Positions 11,330 through 24,289 are shown, counted from the first letter of the stretch. The stretch is DNA of 64,000 nucleotides from Metallyticus violacea (GCA_030762175.1 CM060831.1:70265501-70329500), one strand, 5' to 3'. Notes: generated by a model from the sequence alone, not told the origin. A program made the numbers and translations.

Positions 11330-14074
11330 GACTCGTATCTCCTCAGCGATCTAGGTTACAATACGTTACATCCAGGTATTAACTTACTATTGTAGTTAAA
11401 CAATAGTTAGTTGGCAACATCATTTCTCCCTACTAAATTAACCTTGACGTAAGTCAGACTATAGTTATTATTCAAATACTATAATCAAGGGCCAAATTAG
11501 GTCTTTAACCATCTTACAGATATATTAACTTGCTTCTGCGCATTCATACATTCCCAGTTACTTTCACAGTTTTAAGATACAAATAAGGAAGTTTATAAAT
11601 AGAAGCGTTTCTGCAATTGGACAGAAGAAGAGAATATATCATTGCTTTCAATGATGAGAGTAATAGAAAATAAAAATATGTCCACAAACTCAAATTTGTA
11701 GAAGGAAGAAACATGGAAAGGATGGTTCTTCAGGAATTGCTAAGGGGAAGTGTATGCTATTTATAGCACCGTAACCTATAAGATAATATATAAATTATTC
11801 TATTTACTATTTTGTAATGCATCATTGTTTTTCTGGAAATACTTATAAATATTTTAAACTTATAAAACGTTTACATATATTTTCTATATTACACTTAAAA
11901 TAAATTTCAATAAGTAAGAAATCATTTCAATCCTATTTATTCAAACTTCTCGGGTTATCCGTTTGATCTAGCTAATTGCCTGTGAAGGTTAATCATAAAG
12001 TGGCATATCTTGTATCTAACCTACCTACAGTTCAGAGTTAAATTAAACGCACTATTTCTTCGCCAAAGAAAATTAGCAACGGTAAATAAAAAAAAAAAAA
12101 AAGTGCAATAAAGGAAATCGCGTTCAGGCAATTGCTGCTACTCTTCATAATTTTTTATTTTTGGCATTGTTTTTAAAAATACATCAGATGAAATTGAAAT
12201 AAGCCTGTCAAAAGCACAGAATCCCAAATATTTTTAATGTGTTGTACCGCTCTTGCACGTGCTTCCGCTGAGTCTAATACCTTCCCACCCACTTCCCTCC
12301 TCACCCTTCTTGTCCACATTAGAAAGCTTTGTTCGCTAGGCTTTCGTTCGCATTTTTGGGACAGATAAAGAAATTTCTAGAAGAAAGTAATATAAATCTT
12401 TCTGGCTTGTTCGCTGCTCACTGCGTTGCTAACAGTGAGATCGATTCAAGACTGGGGGTGAATGGTGTTTTTACTCTTATTCTAAAGTTGTAGATTCCAA
12501 GGTTTTTGCGCTAGCCTGACGCAGTCAACCGGGCATTATATGTTTTGCAATTTTTATATTATTGTGCTTTATGTATACTTAACATTGGCCATAAGTTCCT
12601 TTTATATCTTGCTTACGTAGGAGGAACTTTTATAATGAGACGTTCTTGAAATTGTAATGTGAGGGTGGCAGTAAAAGTGTTTATTTTAACTATGTTAATT
12701 GCCTTAAAGGTTATAAGGAAATACTTCATTTATATCTGGAATTCATTTAAGGGTTATAGTTTCATAACAAAAAAATAAAGGCTATATTGCTGTTGTTTTA
12801 CACCAGTGCCATTCTTTAGGGTAAAGTAATTTTGCATGTGAATTATTTTTCTGATTTTTATTGCAATAATTAAATAAACTTTGAACTTGTTCTTCTCCCG
12901 TTTTGAAAAGTAACCTTAATCCTGGGTTTATCCCATCAGCATACTTCCTAGCTTAAATCTTGTCCGGGCATTAACGGAGGGTGTAAAAAATAAGAGGTAT
13001 TAGGTCCCATGAACAAACGCAAGCACATTACTGACCAAAAAAAAGGGGGGGGGGACTGGTCGATTCGCAAAACATCGGAAGCATTCGCTAACGCTCGATT
13101 CACAAGTCGCCTTCATTTCATGTTCAAATTATGCCACAAACAGGAAACCGTTTACTCGGACCATGTGTTCTGATGGCTAAACGGGCAAAAACATGTTTCA
13201 AGTAATTAGAACTTATAGTTTCGAATCATCGTTATGCTTGAACTTTTTATTATTTATTACATTTTTAAAGTAAAATTAATATTTAATATATGCCAATAAA
13301 CTGTATTTTAATGAACAGCAAACATTTGAAATTTTAAGACTTAAACACAAAAACGTAAATTAATCATCTTCGTTTTAGAAATAAATATTCAAAATTGAAA
13401 AGCTATAAAGGTAATGTGAATTTATATCATTTAATTTAAAAATACACATTCATTTTCTGTTTATTTTAAAAGGAATATAATTTAAGTTTTATTTGGCGTA
13501 TGTGAGCATATAATTATGTCATAATGGCTACATAAGTTTTGCAATTAGAAACTATACTATGTAAATAACAAATAAAATATTTCACTCAAGGGAAGTATTT
13601 GAACTTCGGTGGCTCTCATAACTAAACACCTGCTTTTAACCGCTGGACTGTCAGGGTATATCTCACATCGAAGGCTGGAAGACCCTCTCGCGGAGACTTT
13701 CCGTGAATCGAGCGCTGAGCCGAACTGAACTTACACAATTATTTCTTTGAGAGTTTGCTCTCCTTTTTCTTCTTAGGGTGTACCAATATGACAATGCGAA
13801 AGAGGAAATAATCACTTCCACTCCATTTCCGGTATAGGACCAAAGTAAGGATTTAATATTTGTTTTAGCAAATTACACATTTATATTTTTTCTATTTTGG
13901 AGTAGTTTTACTTTTTCAATCCTTTTGGTTCCTTTTAAGAACGGTTTGCAACTTTGCGGTGACCTTTGTACAAGTACAAACAAACAAGCCACAAGTACGG
14001 AACTACCATTATTTACCATTATCATATCAGCTGGTTTGGTGAAATTGGGTAGTTCTGAACCTTTCATATGTGCA
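11330..14074. other. AT-rich stretch without recognised genes
   Basis: Contains short A runs (about 12088-12103), an A8G10 homopolymer step near 13036-13053 and a somewhat GC-richer patch at 12240-12480 that I cannot assign. No gene seen. Confidence 0.5.
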
Positions 14075-14083
14075 TTGATGGTA

Positions 14084-14375
14084 AGGTTTTTTTTTTTTTT
14101 GAGTAGTGTTTAACGCCCTTTTAACTACTGAGGCACCACAGGCGGTGACACTGATCATACATAAATGAATTGATATATTAGGAAAGGATTTTTTTTAAGA
14201 AGGAAACGTTCCAGGCCTAAGTTTAGGGTACCTCCCCGGCATTTGCCATTTATGAGGACTGAGGAAAACCTAAAATATATATATCAGTCAGGGAGGACGG
14301 TCCTGGCGGAATTCGAACTCCAGACCTCCCGCTCACGAGTCCGCGCCTTAACGATCTCGGCCACTCATGGTAGTC
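14084..14375 (-). mobile_element. tRNA-derived SINE, family 2
   Basis: Minus-strand copy with box B (sense GAGTTCGAATTCC) and box A (sense GGCCGAGATCGTTAAG) at the right end, and the family body with CCGGCATTTGCC. It is bounded by TTGATGGTA at 14075-14083 and 14376-14384, a 9-bp perfect target duplication. A run of T at 14087-14100 is the antisense of an A tail. A TATATATA insertion near 14275-14283 is private to this copy. Confidence 0.88.
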
Positions 14376-14384
14376 TTGATGGTA

Positions 14385-16919
14385 CGTGAGCTATTGCCCG
14401 GTGGTACTAAATGTTTCAGCAAATAGATAAATTAACATTTGTTTTACAAGCAACAAATATTTAGCAGCAAATAATCGAAAACAATGTCAAAATACATTGT
14501 ACACAAATAATACGCCTACAACAATTATATATTTGATAGACAACAATGAGATACATTTTGTCATATGCTTAGCTGCAGGGTGCATTTACAGTTAAGAAAG
14601 CAGTGAAGTTGCTGGCTCTTAAGATAAAACTAAGTTTCTTGATAACATAAATCAATATTGGAAACGAATCTTCCTTTCTATTGTTGGATGCTTTCTTAAG
14701 TGAAAATGAAATCCCTCTATTTGTAAACCGGCAGTGAATATTAAGGAACACCTTGGAAGTCTCATCTCAGATTTCTTCCCTGAAAACCTGACATCATAAT
14801 TTTGAATTAGAGACCCGTATTCTATTGCTGACACCTTAACAGAAACTTTCACTCCTTCCTAGAAAGACGAATTGATCGAGCTATCATGTGATGGGAGCCT
14901 CGGCAAATGATCAAGAAGATGGATTTAACAAACGAACATCCAATGATCTCAGAAAAAGTTTGAATATTTTGTTGGTATTTGTGACTACTTATCTGTGAAT
15001 GTAAATTTTCTTTTTTAATTTATTTATAAAAAACAAGTACAGAAATAAGTTGAATGTTGATCCGATTTAAGGCTAAAAGTTAGTTGAAAGCAAACATTAA
15101 AGAACTCAGTTTAGCTAAACAAGCACAACCTTCGCACTACGAAAGCGTGAGTCAAAAATTAATTAAGTTTTTAAAGTTAAAAGCTTTTACTGACTGTAAG
15201 TCTGAGTACTGAAGTACCAGTATCAGGGATATATGTTTGTCAAAGTTTGTTTGTTTGTTGTTGTTCACTATCAAATTCATTTTAATACATTTACAGAACA
15301 ATCCATTGAATAGGAATAGATTGAACGGGTTTTTATTCAATAAATATATAATTCTAAATACTGCAATAACTAAATAAAGCACTAGTGTTGTTATAGATGT
15401 AGAGAAATATTTATATCTGACATACATTTCCCACGTAAAATGTTCTTAGTGGTACATTTAATAACCTGCGCTGAATGTAATGGCACGTCACTGGATAAGG
15501 TTAAGAACCTCTTAAATAAAATTACTCTATAAAGTGATATAATGTAAAACATAATTACCCAAGGAAATCCTTCAGGGCAGGTGTATTAAACTACAAAAAA
15601 AAAAAATGTGATAACTTTGTTATACAGCTTTACTGATCTAATTGAGGTTATGTAGGTCGCTAGTTTTAGCTCGACATAAACCGCTAGCGTAATAACAGTA
15701 CTGTTAGGACTTTTATCTAAACGGAAATTAGCAACGGTTATCTTCATTGACCTATAGGTTAGAACAAACAAGCTCTAATAATCTTGTTATATTTTCTTTA
15801 GTACATATATTCCTGAAAGGTACATAATTATTCTTTCTATTTATATACAAAATGGCAAAAATGTTTTCTATCGCCGTTTCATTTCACAGATTCTACGCAC
15901 AAAAGAAGTCACAACCATTAACTCCACAGCCATTCTTTTCCAAAAGTAGTACGCTTTTAATATGCCCTCTAAAGCGAGACTAAAATTTAAGCCAGACCTC
16001 GGCGCTTAATACTCGAACTATCAAAATTAGTCTATTGCTAATCCACGGAAAGTCTGGTTGATCCGTACTACAAATATTACATCAAGAGCAAGACAAATGC
16101 TACATCCTTGTGTATAAAATATAGATTTGTGAAATGATAAAGGTTAAAGAGCATACAACAAAGATGGCACAGAAATATTTTATAAAATAATACCCTTATT
16201 GACAGTAGTACAGAATAATTCTAACAGCATTAGCACCTTCTGATACCAGCAACTGTGATTCATAGCAGTGCATGGCTGAAGAGTGTTTTGTTAAGCACCG
16301 GCTATTGTTACATACTTTTAGAAACATATTATCCGTAGTAAGCAAGTAATACGTGCAATTCTGTAAGATAAGTGTTTAATAACATAATAAATGGAGTATA
16401 AGGGTAGACTTGAAGCTTTTTAAATCTTCTGCTTCAAAACTCGTGTTGCTGTTCGTTTACCCGCATAGTTAGGTAAGGATCATTGTGGTGGACTGCCCCT
16501 TGCGATATCGCAGAATTTATCTTGCCACTAAGAGCTATTCAATACGAGGGAGAACACACAAAGTGTCCAGTACATTCATATGGACCGGACCCTTTTGCAT
16601 TGTGTGTTGTGTTATGATTTTCTTATTGTGTGTGTGTTTTGTTTGAACTGTGTGTGCACACAATGTTAAAGTGGCAAAAGTGAGGGGAGAAAGCTACACC
16701 AGTGGCGTATCGAATGAATTTATTTGTTTATAAATACTTAAATGTTCTATTTTTTCAAAGTTCTTATCAAGCTATTTATTTAGTGAATAATTAATTTATC
16801 ATTGGTTAATTATTTGCAGTGTTAATGTAATAGTTCTCAGCAAATGTTACAGTAAATCACGTCCATTATTTTAAATAAAAAATAAGCATTAAAAGCTACT
16901 ATGCTAACTGTGTATCCTT
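14385..16919. other. AT-rich stretch without recognised genes
   Basis: Only ORFs below 100 codons with random-looking composition. A 12-bp A run lies at about 15595-15606. Nothing else is supported. Confidence 0.5.
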
Positions 16920-16932
16920 CTTTGTATGCATT

Positions 16933-17228
16933 TTTTTATTTGTTTATTTACGGATGCTCTAGAACAGCTCAGGTCATCAGCGTCCCATTCTATTCAGGGC
17001 GTGAAACGGCCGACAAATTTTGCTCTGAGGTCTCTTCTTTCAGACTTGAGGTTTTTTTTATCGTGCCGTAAATGTACGACACGGGACCCACGGCTTTACT
17101 TCCCTTCCGAAGGAAGCCATTCTTAGCATTTTTACACCCGAAAAAATCCATCGATCCTGGCCGGGTTTGAACCCACGATCTTGGGTTTATAAGGCAAGTA
17201 TGGTTGCCGCTACACCACCAGGACCGAC
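16933..17228 (-). mobile_element. tRNA-derived SINE, family 1
   Basis: Full-length minus-strand copy. The right end holds the complement of the head (TACACCACCAGGACCGAC), with box B read as GGGTTTGAACCC antisense at about 17163-17174. The left end carries the 3' segment with TTTATTTACGG. A 13-bp perfect target duplication, CTTTGTATGCATT, lies at 16920-16932 and 17229-17241. This is the clearest integration footprint in the window. Confidence 0.93.
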
Positions 17229-17316
17229 CTTTGTATGCATTGAAGTATATTTTATGAGGAAGGGAGCTCCCATATATAAAATAGCGAGCATTTTGTGTAC
17301 TGGTGTTCATTTTTAA

Positions 17317-17556
17317 AAGTGTTTATAGCTGGTTTTTACTGCTGAGGCACCACAGGCGATGGATACAGGTGATACATGAGATGAAATGATATATTGGGAA
17401 AGGGTGAGTTCCAGACCTAAGTTTAGGGTACCTTCCCGGCATGAGGACTTGGAAAAACCTGTAATAACTTCAGTCAGGGGGGACAGTCCTGGCGGGAATC
17501 GAATTCCAGGCCTCTTGCCCACAAGTCCGCGCCTTAATGTCCTCCATCACCTGTGT
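17317..17556 (-). mobile_element. tRNA-derived SINE, family 2 (shortened)
   Basis: Minus-strand copy with the 3' segment GCTGAGGCACCACAGGCG on the left and a worn head on the right (box B sense GAATTCGATTCC). The part between TGGGAAAGG and CCTAAGTTTAGGG lacks the usual A-rich stretch. No target duplication was found. It sits within 100 bp of the family 1 SINE at 16933-17228. Confidence 0.78.
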
Positions 17557-17673
17557 CAATATTAGTTTTCAATATTTTCATATAATACTTGAAATTTTGT
17601 ATGTTATTTTAATTTTTCATAATAACACTATTGGTGTCTACGACATTTGGAAGAAACAAACTTCAAAATTTTG

Positions 17674-17748
17674 GTTTACGGTTGGGATTCGAACCACGGT
17701 GCTGACGCTCTAACCAATTGAGTTATTGTGGCCTCTTCCAAATACCGA
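17674..17748 (-). repeat. tRNA-like sequence, probably a SINE head
   Basis: On the minus strand this reads TAACTCAATTGGTTAGAGCG (a strong tRNA D-arm and box A) followed by GTGGTTCGAATCCC (box B). Only about a dozen bases separate them, too few for an anticodon arm plus variable loop, so it is not a functional tRNA. ATTTGGAAG at 17645-17653 and its complement CTTCCAAAT at 17735-17743 form a 9-bp inverted repeat around it. Confidence 0.6.
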
Positions 17749-17759
17749 ACAAGAATATC

Positions 17760-19360
17760 TCCCATTTGATTTCATTATATATACATATATATAATATAAA
17801 ATAAAAATAAAAATAAAGTGACAAATTAACAGTAATTATAAAAGTAAAAAGGATAAAACATTAAGATAAAGTCACACTTGAAATCGCATATATAGATATA
17901 TCCCGGGTCTTTCTGAGGTTTCTCTACTGTGAGAGATATATTTCTTAATACTACCATGACTCGAATTTTTCAAGTTTAATTCTTCATTTACATAATTTGT
18001 ACAACTGCGTATATAAACACATACACAATATACACACCTGTATAAATATATCGTACGCAACATCTGCATGTTTGTATGCACTAGTGAAAACCAGTTGACT
18101 TTCAGTGGACGGTCGATTTTCGCCAAGATTGGAGTTAAGATCCAGTGACGCAGGCCATTAAACTTGCTCATTCGTGTTTATCGCGTAATGTGTTCCTATT
18201 ATTTCTTAGTTCTTCTAAAGAACTCTTTTCTGTTTTGAGTTTCCTTTGGAAACACAATTTGTTGAAGTACTCCTTTTCCCTGCCGTCTTCCCATACGCTA
18301 ATTTCTTTTTATCTTATCTTAGTTTATAGGTGTGTGCTATGGCGAGGAAGGGATTAAAAGTGTTGTTTCAGCTGTTTTTCTCAGCATTAACTTCAACACA
18401 TCAGATGTATTTAACTTCTAAAGTTATGTTTTCACTATTCTTTTGCGATAGATTACTGCTAATGCAGACTAATTTACATTTACTAAATACAAATAATTGT
18501 TAAAGTTTTGTATTATGGAATACTTTCCTGAATATAAGTCCACGTTGTATAAAGAATTTATCAATTATTTCAGTATAATTCTTACATGTTGCTATAAAAG
18601 ATACTTATTGTTTTTATTCAACATTGTTGGTGACCTTAGAGTGTTTTTAAATAATAATCAATGTAAAGAATTTGCACCGCAATCTTTAATACATAACAGA
18701 TAAATTAAAATAGTTCTTTGGAATGAAGCATCGACTAATGTTCTATGTACTTTTTGTTAAAACTTAAGGTATCAAATAATTAACTCTTTTTACACCATCT
18801 ATCGAAAATGAGACACTTAAGGTTGAATGGAACAGAAGGGGAGTAAAAAAAATTAGTTTTTCAACTCGTTTGGTAACAATTAACCTTTTTTTAAAACACT
18901 GCTTGAATTGCTTCGACATCTTTATTGAAATGGCCATATTTTATATTTTATGTGAATGGCTGAATGCTATGATACAGGATTATTATTGTACCAGCTTTGA
19001 AGATGATTTTACATAAATTTGGTTTTTCAAAACATAAAATTTTTATCGTCTTGCATTCTTCTTAAGAAGCTGAAATTTTAAGGAGTCGCTAATAGAAAGG
19101 TTACATAAACTGAAATAACAGCTTGGCAAACAGTGAACTATTAGGCACTTTATAAACTAATCTGTACTATAAACTGCAGAAAATACATAACTAATAGGGG
19201 AAAATGAAGGTAATGTTTTACTAAATGTTACTTAAATTAAAACTGTTATTTCAGCGTATATTTAAATGTTATAGTATGTAAATTTTTTCAAGTTTCTAGC
19301 TCGTCGGGTTTTTGAGGAAATGTTCCTTAAGAATGGGTGACTAGAAAGGGTGAGAATACT
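17760..19360. other. AT-rich stretch without recognised genes
   Basis: Short ORFs only. A TATATA-rich patch lies at about 17775-17815. No repeat family recognised. Confidence 0.5.
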
Positions 19361-19369
19361 TAGGCATCT

Positions 19370-19615
19370 GAGTTCGTGTCTTCCGGAAGGGAGGACTGAG
19401 GTGTGGGACGGCCAAGATCTACGGGCAGAAACCTTTAAAATGCGCAAGCCACCATCACGTCGCGCAAACCCACCTCGCCCTGCCACTTGCAACCCTGTAA
19501 CGGAAGCAAAACAATGAAATGAAATGAAATGAAAAGAGAGGCAGAAAATTCTTGGAATGTAAACGTTCATCCGAGGTTTCATCAGAGGAAACCACGGAAA
19601 ATAATAATAATAACC

Positions 19616-19651
<36 letters not shown>

Positions 19652-19740
19652 GTACAGATGACCGACCAAACGGGAATTGAACCGAAGACTTCCAAAATGC
19701 GAATCTCAAACGGTACTCCTCTCTGCCAGTTGCTCCTTAA
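19370..19740 (-). mobile_element. probable tRNA-derived repeat, fourth type, with AAT tract
   Basis: Read on the minus strand, 19660-19738 contains ACTGGCAGAGAGGAGTAC (box A-like) and CGGTTCAATTCCC (box B-like). An ATT/AAT tract (19600-19650) follows, then a GC-richer body. The segment 19437-19515 resembles 41208-41280: both contain AATGCGCAAG(C/T)CACC followed by a GC-rich stretch ending in CAACCCT or CGACCCT. The ORF of 135 codons in this region is the translation of the repeat and of the ATT tract (a poly-Tyr run), not a gene. Confidence 0.5.
19600..19650. repeat. AAT microsatellite
   Basis: About 50 bp of AAT triplets interrupted once by AACC near 19612. It lies within the tRNA-derived repeat described for 19370-19740. 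Confidence 0.9.
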
Positions 19741-19929
19741 ATAAGTCACAATTTAACATTATAAAGATATGGCATTTTGTTCTCCTTAACCTCGTACATA
19801 TGCATTAATATCTGAAGATTCCATCATAACCTTTTAATAGCTATTATACCTAGTTTCAAAAGTAAAGCTAAAATCGTTCATATTAATAAAAGTGCGTTTA
19901 TGATTTAAATGTTTATATTATTACAACGA

Positions 19930-20211
19930 TAGAAAAAGAAAGAATGAATTACCTTTCATATTTTAAAATAAAAAGGCTTTATTTCCCTAATTTTATCCTA
20001 AACCTTAACACAAGCACTATAAACTACAATGTATGTGTATTTTTTTGATAAAACAGCATATTAAATGCATTTGTTGCAAAAAAATCACTTTTAACATAAT
20101 TTCGATAAACTCCAGTCAGCAAGGTTTAATTTTTTTTTTTATCCAATCTTAAAAATGGGATATTCAAAATTCTACAAGATAGTAATTGAAGACGCAGATG
20201 ACCTCCTCATT
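19930..20211 (+). repeat. left arm of a long inverted repeat
   Basis: This 282-bp segment matches the reverse complement of 22299-22597 over its whole length. It shares AGAAAAAGAAAGAATG near the outer end, TTAAATGCATTTGTTGCAA in the middle and ATCCAATCTTAAAAATGG toward the inner end. By eye identity is about 80-85% with small gaps. The two arms are separated by about 2.1 kb. They may be two inverted insertions of one repeat family or the long terminal repeats of a single element. I found no clear target duplication at the outer edges. Confidence 0.8.
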
Positions 20212-21234
20212 CAAGAAAACGGTTCTTAACATATTTATAATGAAGTTAAACCTATTGACAAAACATTTAATAATATATTCAGTCCAAAATGGAGTTTTTG
20301 GGATAAATTAGTCCCAGACCAGAGAACAAAGCTTTTGTGTTGATCATTATAACACAAAGCGTCTACCCTCTCTATAGCTATCTATAAATGAAAGATATTC
20401 CGTCGTTTCATTAATTTCGTATCATTAACCAATATCTTGCTTCCCCATTTTCCCTTGGTGCTGTTACATTTTTAAATTTCTGTACAACTTTATGGTTTTC
20501 TTAGACAGTGTTCTAAGCATTATTGATAAAAATAGTCAGTTATACAACATTTAATTTTTTAAAAAAAATATTAAAACTGATAGACTTAGGACGTAATTAT
20601 TTTAGCAATAGTACAAACTGTCCAGGAAACAAGTTAGCAACCGAAGTTCCCTAACTCCGCCACTGAGAGGCCATGGGTCCAGTGCGGCACACGGAGAGCT
20701 CTTAACATGATGTATAAAAACAGATTCACGAGTTTCCTCAGCAGGAAGTCCATGCTTTTGTCTTAAGAGTGGCGGTGTTGGGTGACGCTGAAGGGCCTGT
20801 GCTGACCGTGGGAAAAAGGCTCCTTATTGTTAACACTATAATTAGACCCGAAGTATCCGATGCGGAAATGCTTAGACGCTCTTCTTTCCGTATTGGCGCG
20901 TCTTTGTCGCGTCTTTGAGGTTTGAGGTTAAGATTAAATTAAAATTTCATTTTGTGCTGTTAAATGCGGTTCAAGAGAATAATAAATAAATGGGTGTCAT
21001 GCGTATTGACAAAAACGCAAGCAAAAGGACATTTCAGCGCAGTGTTTAGTGACATATAGTCGGAATCTGCAGGACTTTCGTCCATTCGTGACCGTGGAGA
21101 AAATTGGGCATGTATTGAAGATACAAAAGACATTTTATCGATTAAGAAGGTGATGACCATTGCTTTTAGATTCTCAAGAGATGAATGACCTCTTGGAGAA
21201 GGTAAAAAAAATTTCTGTAAGCTTGTGAGATCGT
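20212..21234. other. spacer of the inverted repeat, including a GC-richer patch
   Basis: The stretch at 20640-20930 is visibly richer in G and C than its surroundings and contains GTATAAAA near 20710. I cannot identify a transcript or gene. The rest is AT-rich. Confidence 0.35.
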
Positions 21235-21238
21235 AAGA

Positions 21239-21426
21239 TCGGTTCTTATGGTCTAGTGGTAACCATACTTGCCTCTTGGACTCAATCGCGGGTTCAATGC
21301 CGGTCAGGGTCGGTGGATTTTTTCGGGCGTAAAATCCTAAATATTAGCCGTTTAACGCCCTGAATTGAATGGGATGCTGATGACCTGAGATGTTAAAGAG
21401 CGTCCGTAAATAAACCAAGTCAACAA
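21239..21426 (+). mobile_element. tRNA-derived SINE, family 1, internally deleted
   Basis: The head is present, with box A read as TGGTCTAGTGGT and box B as GGGTTCAATGCC, then TTTTTTCGGGCGTAAAA. The central block that carries CTTCGGAAGGGAAGTAAAGCC in other copies is missing: the sequence passes from TCCTAAATATTA straight to GCCGTTTAACGCCC. About 110 bp are lost relative to 10574-10879. The 3' segment ATGACCTGAGATGTTAAAG is intact. Confidence 0.88.
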
Positions 21427-21439
21427 TAGATCGCAGGAG

Positions 21440-22298
21440 GTGAGAGAAAGCGGTAGGAGGAACCTCTTGCCCACAAGAAACGTTGTGTGCTTGCACCAAC
21501 CGAAACGTTACCGCTTGTCACATGGGCTTCCAGATAAGGTTGTCTTGATTTTCATAAATACTGATTGTTGTTGCCTTAACAAAGTTAAATAAAATACTAT
21601 TAGGTAATTATAGTGAAACACTGCATTAATGATAACACAGTCATGCACATTAAACTTGCAATTATTTTAAATCAGACAATAATACATTTAAGATGCAATG
21701 CTGTCATGCTAGACTCTTTCCAGCAGCGATAATCGATCGTTTCGTTAGTAGTAAGTTGTTGCTGAATGGAAAACTAGTGAAATTTCATGTGCGTTCGTGA
21801 AGTAGTTGCTTTATTCGGTTCATGTACAGGAAATGAACACTATACAAAACTTAGATTCTAAGTCTTTTTGTTCAGATCATTCATTTCAGTTAGGCACTGA
21901 TTTCAAAACACAGGAACATTCCAAACTTTAATAAAAGATTAATCGATTAGTTCGCTGTCATGAAAACCAGGAAAATGTATTTTCTTTTTAAGTAGATGCC
22001 TTACTATGATACTTTTATTAAATTGTCTCCCCCCTCCCCTCTCTCTTTCTCTTGTGTATGTTCAACCACGCAGTCATGAGAGTTAATTCTAGTTATTAAT
22101 ATTCTAGAAGTTTGCGCTCTATGTTGTGCACCCTGGCTTTCTGCTCCTTGACGCACGAAAAGTGCTCTTTTAACAGAGCCACGCGATTCAATTTATCGCA
22201 CTGGGAAAAGTGTAAGAGATATACTTCGAGTTTGATTGCTCATCCACCTTCAGCTTTTTTTCTACTTCTAAACTCAACAATTTGGGTCAGTAGTAAGA
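21440..22298. other. AT-rich stretch without recognised genes
   Basis: Contains a pyrimidine-rich run (CCCCCCTCCCCTCTCTCTTTC, about 22029-22050). No gene or transposon is supported. Confidence 0.5.
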
Positions 22299-22597
22299 AA
22301 TGAGGAGGTCATCTACGTCTTCCATTACTATTTTGCAGAATTTGAATAAACCATTTTTAAGATTGGATAAAAAAAAGTTGAAACCTCGCCGACCGGAGTT
22401 TATCGAGATTGTATTACAAAATAAAGGTGAATTTTTGCAACAAATGCATTTAATATATTGTTTCATCAAAAAATTTAAACATACATTGTCAAACCTAACA
22501 CAAATATAGTACTTCTGTTAAGGTTTTACGATAATATTAGCGAAATAATGCCTTTTTATTTTAAAATATGAAAGGTAATCCATTCTTTCTTTTTCTA
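22299..22597 (-). repeat. right arm of a long inverted repeat
   Basis: Inverted partner of 19930-20211. The minus-strand reading 22287-22469 contains FFLSNLKNGLFKFCKIVMED, followed by VDDLL. This faintly resembles the start of a PIF/Harbinger-type transposase domain (a pattern like NF-RM---DF--LL). The same reading is broken by stops in the left arm. That resemblance is weak and is recalled, not searched. Confidence 0.78.
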
Positions 22598-22609
22598 CTA
22601 AGCAAGAAA

Positions 22610-24240
22610 TAGACGTACAAATTCAATAATGTATCTATAAGGTGTCAATGTCAATCACCGAAACATTTGGACTCCATCCTGTGTACAAGAGACTTTAATA
22701 AATAATTTGGGACAAAGATTTGAAGCTTATTTGCTAAGGTTTAGCCTTACAAAAGGGATATGCACGCCACTGACTTTGACCAAGTTCCACTTTGTATGCT
22801 AATAAATAATGACTGATATGCTTAGCCACTGACAATTTGTCTATGTTAAATGACTCCCATTAGCATCTGACGCACTCCTGAAACTTTTATTTTATCATGT
22901 TCATAATTATGTTGTTAAAATTATTTTATTTTTACAACAGGCAGTAAAAGCCCAGGTAAAAGGTATCTCATTTCAGTTTAATTAAGAAAATTTAATTTTT
23001 ATTTTCCTCTAGTTTGTCATTACGGTAATTAAAAACAATTTGCAAGGCAAAAAACATTATGCTCTTGGCCGTCAAAAGCAGCAGAGGTATTAAATTTTAA
23101 ATGTAAAACACTTGCAATGAGATATATTGAAATATCCTAAATAAAGATGCAATAAAGGAAAATTAAACGAAAATACACAATGTTTACAGATGTTGCTCAA
23201 ATTAGCGATCTGCAACGTCAATGCAGAAACGACAACGACGCAGAAGATTATTGTATGCTGTTCATCAGCGCGGACTTCTGTAATATATTGGGGAAATCCA
23301 ACCTCCCTTTGTAAGGTTTGTAAATATACACGTCCCAGACACAAAACACAAAGTTTGTAAATATTCAATATCTATTAATGAAATAAAACTATGACATTGT
23401 TAAATAACTCTACTATTTTGTTTAACTAAAAACTGAAAACATGTATATCGGTATGAAGATTGTTAATAAATTAAACAACTTAACGAAAGCTTGGCGAGGT
23501 CTCTAGGCGCAAATCATTTCTTCCAGCTATTCCATCAAGTTCCAAAGTTCTGTTATGTTTCAGTGACATTTTAAAATGCATTAAGACGGTTCTTTCCCAC
23601 TGATCATCTTGAGTTATTTGACTATTTCTGATACAATTTCGCACAGCATCATTTATGAGAAACTATGCAACCGAATAAAATTTATCCAAGAAGTTCTTAT
23701 TTACCTTTGATTCCCTGATGACTATCATTATGTTGCAATACAATGTCAACCTGTGAGGATCAAATCGCATTTTTAAAAATTTGCAATGTCTGAATTATTA
23801 TGAATGCATAAATTTAACCAATAGATGAAAAGCAAAGCTTTCAAATCTAGAACCTGAAATATAAATCATGAATTAAATAAAACATTAAGGGATGGCAAAA
23901 CTTGAGCCCCACTTCCAGAATCTAATCTTTTTAAAATGCCTTTGGCATGATAGCTGTCGTTCTTGTTAGTGGAGATAATGGATATTGGTACGGCGAGTGA
24001 GGAAAGGAATTACTGTCGCCAGTATTACTTAATGTGTCGCTGTTGATGTTTTTCTATCTATCTTTTAATATGAACTTGCCCAAACAAAAAAATTAAACAC
24101 ATGTTTATGTATATTATCATCACTCTTTGGAAATGTTGGGGTCTCAGCCCCTTCTCCTAAAACTTTGGGAGACCTAGCTTCTACACCCCCTAGGAATCGG
24201 CGTCTAAATGCCTTTCCGAATGGAGTCACAAACCGTTAAT
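22610..24240. other. AT-rich stretch without recognised genes
   Basis: A 92-codon minus-strand ORF (23090-23368) has no motif I recognise. Otherwise nothing is supported. Confidence 0.45.
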
Positions 24241-24289
24241 ATAAGGACAACTAATTCAATCTCTTAAACTATAAGCATGTCATACACCA

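Noticed and set aside
19262..19744. ORFs of 135, 84 and 71 codons around the AAT tract
   Set aside because: They translate the microsatellite (poly-Tyr, poly-Leu, poly-Ile) and the flanking repeat; not genes.
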